From Eubacteriales bacterium (GTDB lineage Bacteria; Bacillota; Clostridia; Lachnospirales; Lachnospiraceae): a stretch of DNA of 64,000 nt. The notes under the pieces were generated by a model. It was not told the DNA's origin and searched no databases. It saw only the letters and a list, made by a program, of their open reading frames with translations. Location: NCBI GenBank assembly GCA_030536755.1, contig JAUNPJ010000004.1:18105-82104 (forward strand). Direction: 5' to 3'. Both the position numbers and the translations under genes were made by a program. Below, in pieces: positions 60,588 through 64,000 of the stretch (position 1 is its first letter; each line of letters opens with the position of its first letter).

Positions 60588-60645
60588 AGGATAATTGTTC
60601 AGTAGGAAATATCCCGTGAGAGTACTGAACAGATACAATAAAGGA
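60584..60645 (+). repeat. 46-bp mini-element with 8-bp duplication of the uxuB stop and uxaC ribosome site
   Basis: Segment 60592-60637 has inverted TGTTCAGTA / TACTGAACA near its ends and an ATATCCCG core like the MITE relatives. It is flanked by ATAAAGGA on both sides (60584-60591 and 60638-60645). The left copy holds the TAA of uxuB, the right copy the AAAGGA before uxaC. Confidence 0.65.
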
Positions 60646-60656
60646 CGGATAGAAGC

Positions 60657-62063
60657 ATGAAAACATTTATGGATAAAGATTTCCTTTTGGAAACAGAAAC
60701 TGCCCGCACACTGTATCATGAATATGCGGCGAAAATGCCAATCATCGATTATCACTGCCACATCAATCCACAGGAGATTGCGGAGGATAAAAAATTTGAG
60801 AACATCACCCAGGTATGGCTGGGTGGTGACCATTATAAATGGCGCCAGATGCGTTCCAATGGAGTAGAAGAAAAATATATCACTGGAGATGCATCTGACA
60901 GGGAGAAATTCCAGAAATGGGCAGAGACGCTGGAGAAAGCCATCGGCAATCCGCTGTATCACTGGAGCCATCTGGAATTGCAGAGATACTTTGGTTACTA
61001 CGGTGCTTTAAACGGCGACACAGCGGAGGAAGTGTGGAATCTCTGCAATGCGAAGCTTCAGGAAGATGGCATGAGTGCGAGAAATCTCATTCGTCAGTCG
61101 AATGTGACGCTTGTGTGTACCACAGACGACCCGGTAGATTCCCTGCACTGGCATGAAGTGATTGCTGCAGATGAGAGCTTTGAAGTGCAGGTGCTTCCTG
61201 CGTGGAGACCGGATAAGGCGATGAATCTGGAAAAACCGGATTATCTGGATTATCTGAAAAAGCTGGAGGATGTCAGTGAAAGAAAAATTGACAGCTTTGT
61301 CTCTCTGATAGAAGCACTTCGCAAAAGAATGGATTATTTTGCAAAAAGAGGATGCTGTGTATCGGATCATGGACTGGAATATGTGATGTATGCGCCGGCA
61401 TCAGCAGAAGAGGTCGAGGCAATTTTCTCGAAAAGACTGGCTGGACAGAGTGTCAGCAGAGAAGAAGAACTGAAGTTTAAGACTGCATTTATGGTGGCCC
61501 TCGGAAAAGAGTATCATAAGAAAAATTGGGTGATGCAGCTGCACTATGGAGTGAAGAGAGACAATAACGGAATGGTTTTCGGGAAGCTTGGTCCGGATGC
61601 AGGAATTGACTGCATCAACAATTATGCACCGTCGGCGCAGATGGCGGATTATCTGAATGCGCTGGCTGCAGTAGATGAGCTTCCGAAGACAATCCTGTAT
61701 TCTCTGAATCCGGCGGACAATGCGGCAATCGGAACCATCATCGGATGCTTCCAGGATTCCAGCGCCGCAGGAAAAATCCAGCAGGGAAGTGCATGGTGGT
61801 TCAACGACCACAAGCAGGGCATGATTGACCAGATGACTTCTCTGGCAAGCCTTGGACTGCTTGGAAACTTTATTGGAATGCTCACCGATTCCAGAAGTTT
61901 TCTGTCCTACACAAGACATGAATACTTCCGCAGAATCATGTGCAATCTCATTGGCGGCTGGGTAGAGAATGGTGAATATCCGGCAGATGAAAAGAGACTG
62001 GGACGTATGGTGCAGGATATCTCTTATAACAATACAAAAAATTATTTTGGTTTTGAACTTTAA
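60657..62063 (+). CDS. uxaC: Glucuronate (uronate) isomerase
   Basis: Isomerises D-glucuronate to D-fructuronate (and galacturonate to tagaturonate). The 468 residues match UxaC. Amidohydrolase-like barrel with PIIDYHCHINPQEIA, LVCTTDDPVDSLHWH, LPAWRPDKAMN, KNWVMQLHYGVKRDNN and the C-terminal LTDSRSFLSYTRHEYFRRI. First catabolic step after beta-glucuronidase. Its ribosome site is AAAGGACGG, moved downstream together with the mini-element insertion. Confidence 0.96.
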   Translation: MKTFMDKDFLLETETARTLYHEYAAKMPIIDYHCHINPQEIAEDKKFENITQVWLGGDHYKWRQMRSNGVEEKYITGDASDREKFQKWAETLEKAIGNPLYHWSHLELQRYFGYYGALNGDTAEEVWNLCNAKLQEDGMSARNLIRQSNVTLVCTTDDPVDSLHWHEVIAADESFEVQVLPAWRPDKAMNLEKPDYLDYLKKLEDVSERKIDSFVSLIEALRKRMDYFAKRGCCVSDHGLEYVMYAPASAEEVEAIFSKRLAGQSVSREEELKFKTAFMVALGKEYHKKNWVMQLHYGVKRDNNGMVFGKLGPDAGIDCINNYAPSAQMADYLNALAAVDELPKTILYSLNPADNAAIGTIIGCFQDSSAAGKIQQGSAWWFNDHKQGMIDQMTSLASLGLLGNFIGMLTDSRSFLSYTRHEYFRRIMCNLIGGWVENGEYPADEKRLGRMVQDISYNNTKNYFGFEL

Positions 62064-62064
62064 A

Positions 62065-62146
62065 GGGGGACGGTTCAGTGGGACAGGGGACAGGTTTTCG
62101 TGTCCGGATTTATGTAAATTCGGACACAAACCTGTCCCCTTTGTCC
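62065..62146. repeat. REP-like palindrome, compound form
   Basis: GGGGGACGGTTCAGTGGGAC precedes the GGGGACAGG...GTGTCCGG arm, which is mirrored by CGGACACAAACCTGTCCCC around an AT loop. Probably ends the uxu operon. Confidence 0.85.
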
Positions 62147-62252
62147 AACCTTGTAAAAGCAAGAATTTCATGGTATCATAAGAATATATAAAAAACAATG
62201 CAATTGCATAATTTAAGAATACAATACGGACGTTTGGGGAAAGGATGATTTT

Positions 62253-63552
62253 ATGGGGATTTATTTGAATCCGGGAAATCAGGCATTTGCGGAAGCTTTA
62301 AACTCTGAAATTTATGTAGATAAAAGTGGGTTAATTGAATATACAAATAAAGTATTGGGAACGAAGCAGAAATATGTTTGTGTCAGCAGACCAAGACGAT
62401 TTGGAAAGTCTATGGCAGCAGATATGCTAAATGCATATTACGACAGAAGTTGTGATTCGTCAGAAATGTTTGAAAAACTGGAAATTTCAGAGAAATCATC
62501 GTATGCTGCACATTTAAACCAGTATCCTGTGATTTTTATGAATATGCAGAAGTTTTTAAGCAGATCTGAGTCAGTAGATCATATGGTTCGATACCTTCAG
62601 AAAAAAGTTCTTGCAGAAGTACGTGAAATGTATGGTGAGAGTGTAAAAGAAACAGAACTTCTTGCAGAAGCATTGGAAGAAGTGTATGCTCAGAAACAGG
62701 AATCATTTGTGTTTATTATTGATGAGTGGGATTGTATCTTTCGGGAGTATCCGCAGGATATAGAAGCACAGACGAAATATCTGGATTTTTTAAGAGATCT
62801 TCTGAAAGACGCCAGATATGTAAAACTTGCATATATGACAGGAATTTTACCGATTAAAAAATACGGAACACATTCTGCATTAAATATGTTTGATGAATAT
62901 TCCATGACAAATCCCGGAGTTCTGGCTTCTTATGTTGGATTTACAGAAAAGGAAGTACAGGAATTGTGCAGAAAATATCATGTGGATTTTCAGGAAACAA
63001 AAAGATGGTATGATGGATATCAATTCCGCAGAGAAAACCATATATACAGCCCCAAGTCAGTGGTTGGCGCCATGCTTCATGGAGAATTTGACAGTTACTG
63101 GACGCAGACAGAAACATATGAGGCGTTAAAAGTATATATTGAAATGAATTACGATGGACTTAAGGATGCAATTATCCTGATGCTTGGATCTGGAAAATGT
63201 AAAATTAATCCCAGAAATTTTCAAAATGACATGACAACATTTAAAAGTAAGGATGATGTATTGACTTTGCTGGTTCATCTTGGCTATCTGGCATTTGATG
63301 TAGATACAAAGCAGGTATTTATTCCAAATCTGGAAGTGGAAACAGAATTTGCAAATGCTGTGGAGGATGCCGGATGGAAGGAAGTAATAGATGCTATTTC
63401 CTCTTCGGAAAGATTGCTGGAATTTACTCTAGCCAGAGATATGCAGGCTGTGGCAAAAAAGATAGAAGAAATCCATATGGAGAATACATCTATCCTCAAT
63501 TAATTATAATGCGAAGACCAAAAAACATGAATGTATGATTGAAGAGTATTGA
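62253..63552 (+). pseudogene. AAA-ATPase/PD-(D/E)XK nuclease family gene with internal deletion
   Basis: The first 416 codons (to the stop at 63501-63503) encode the AAA-ATPase-like domain (PF09820 type): NPGNQAFAEALNSEIYVDKSGLIEYTN, Walker A SRPRRFGKSMAADML, Walker B VFIIDEWD, and the C-terminal KRWYDGYQF and VFIPNLEVETEFA. Relatives continue past MENTSIL into a PDDEXK_9 nuclease domain. Here that domain is gone: at 63499-63552, one frame over, INYNAKTKKHECMIEEY plus a stop reproduces the usual last residues of the family. About 100 or more codons seem deleted between two AT-rich stretches. The intact ATPase part may still be made. AAAGGATGATTTT precedes the ATG. Confidence 0.75.
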
Positions 63553-63555
63553 AAA

Positions 63556-63593
63556 AAGGGACAGGGGACAAAAACCTGTCCCACTTTTTTGTC
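63556..63593. repeat. REP-like palindrome with T-run
   Basis: GGGACAGG (63558-63565) and CCTGTCCC (63575-63582) around GGACAAAAA, then a T-run; probable terminator. Confidence 0.75.
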
Positions 63594-63610
63594 AAATCTC
63601 TTATTCTTCC

Positions 63611-64000
63611 TTAATCTTCATTTGTCAGTTCTTTTATCAACCCAAATAGCTTGCCGCTGTTGCTAATACTGTAATTCTTACCGCCATAGCTCCATATGTT
63701 CTCCCCCTCAAAGGAATAGTATATGTAATGCTCATCCGACAGCTTGAACTGCACATAATGATAACAGTCGGTAATGGATTCATTTGTTTCTCCGTCAACT
63801 TTTACCATGCCAAGATACTTGTACAATTCTTTGATTGTTTCTGCATCCGTTATTGTTATCTCCGGATTGCTCCCCATCTGATCGTATAAAGCATTTGCCT
63901 CCTCAGGCACATTACCATCCTTAAAATACTGAATCAATTCTGCAGAACCGTTACTTAAAATGTATATAAATATATATGCATACATTTCCACCTTAACGGT
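63611..64000 (-). CDS. Protein of unknown function, N-terminus cut by the window end
   Basis: At least 126 residues are visible and the frame is open to base 64000, so the true start may lie outside; the GTG at 63991 is only the first possible start inside the window. No domain recognised. The visible part begins with a hydrophobic MYAYIFIYIL, then a mixed alpha/beta region (AELIQYFKDGNVPEEANALYD; DCYHYVQFKLSDEHYIYYSFEGENIWSYGGKNYSI). Could be a small secreted or lipid-anchored protein if a signal lies upstream. The sequence is A/T-richer than its neighbours, which may mean an acquired gene. Confidence 0.55.
   Translation of the reverse strand, partial: TVKVEMYAYIFIYILSNGSAELIQYFKDGNVPEEANALYDQMGSNPEITITDAETIKELYKYLGMVKVDGETNESITDCYHYVQFKLSDEHYIYYSFEGENIWSYGGKNYSISNSGKLFGLIKELTNED

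Noticed and set aside
1-64000. CRISPR array, prophage, tRNA, rRNA or replication origin
   Set aside because: No regularly spaced direct repeats, phage structural genes, cloverleaf sequences, rRNA motifs or DnaA-box cluster were seen.

Overview
The window looks like a chromosome segment of an anaerobic gut Firmicute, most likely a Lachnospiraceae member (Clostridium cluster XIVa, Blautia/Mediterraneibacter-like). The reasons are strong GGAGG ribosome sites, an oxygen-sensitive 2-oxoacid:ferredoxin oxidoreductase, a butyrate-kinase-family enzyme, an L-box before dapA, a eukaryotic-type HisA, many ROK/AraC/GntR-controlled sugar loci and a gut-type beta-glucuronidase. The genus is inference; there is no rRNA or tRNA gene in the window. 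Core genes (typA, dapAB, hpf, secA, ddl, murF) alternate with accessory catabolic islands.

Layout. 1-6285: an amino-acid fermentation module (IorAB, a sodium-coupled amino acid transporter, an aminotransferase and a butyrate-kinase-family enzyme). 6330-14030: housekeeping genes (typA, a double-OB SSB-like protein, cobO, lysine riboswitch-dapA-dapB, an Asn-rich lipoprotein, a eukaryotic-type HisA, hpf). 14202-20732: a TRAP transporter for an acidic solute, a split transketolase, an SDR dehydrogenase and a GntR/FCD regulator; a 28-bp motif recurs in front of both the TRAP genes and the SDR gene. 21004-23568: secA with a terminator-like hairpin in its leader. 23604-34545: a rare-sugar/polyol locus with two ROK regulators, a long-chain polyol dehydrogenase, an allulose/tagatose 3-epimerase, a Zn sorbitol-type dehydrogenase, an SDR and a ribose-type ABC importer. 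34641-51421: an rRNA-methyltransferase-like gene, an aminotransferase, a cell-wall set (L,D-transpeptidase, ddl, murF), unknown genes, an M29 aminopeptidase, an ECF sigma factor with a membrane-anchored beta-propeller protein, and a YhaO/YhaN (SbcD/SbcC-like) pair. 51495-62063: beta-glucuronide and hexuronate use (GUS, GPH symporter, two AraC regulators, UxuA, UxuB, UxaC). 62253-64000: an internally deleted AAA-ATPase/PD-(D/E)XK gene and an unknown gene cut by the window end.

How the parts work together. The glucuronide locus forms a readable chain: import by the GPH symporter, hydrolysis by GUS, glucuronate to fructuronate (UxaC), to mannonate (UxuB), to 2-keto-3-deoxygluconate (UxuA). The first module would turn amino acids into 2-oxoacids, acyl-CoA and finally acid plus ATP, but the acyl-CoA to acyl-phosphate step is not in the window. 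The two islands with no obvious textbook pathway are the TRAP-transketolase-SDR locus and the rare-sugar/polyol locus; neither contains a sugar kinase.

The window is also rich in non-coding repeats: a 143-bp MITE with 8-bp target duplications (two identical complete copies, one fragment, several shorter relatives), long REP-like palindromes built on GGGGACAGG...CCTGTCCCC between genes, and a third dispersed repeat family clustered around a 221-bp imperfect palindrome at 57186-57406.
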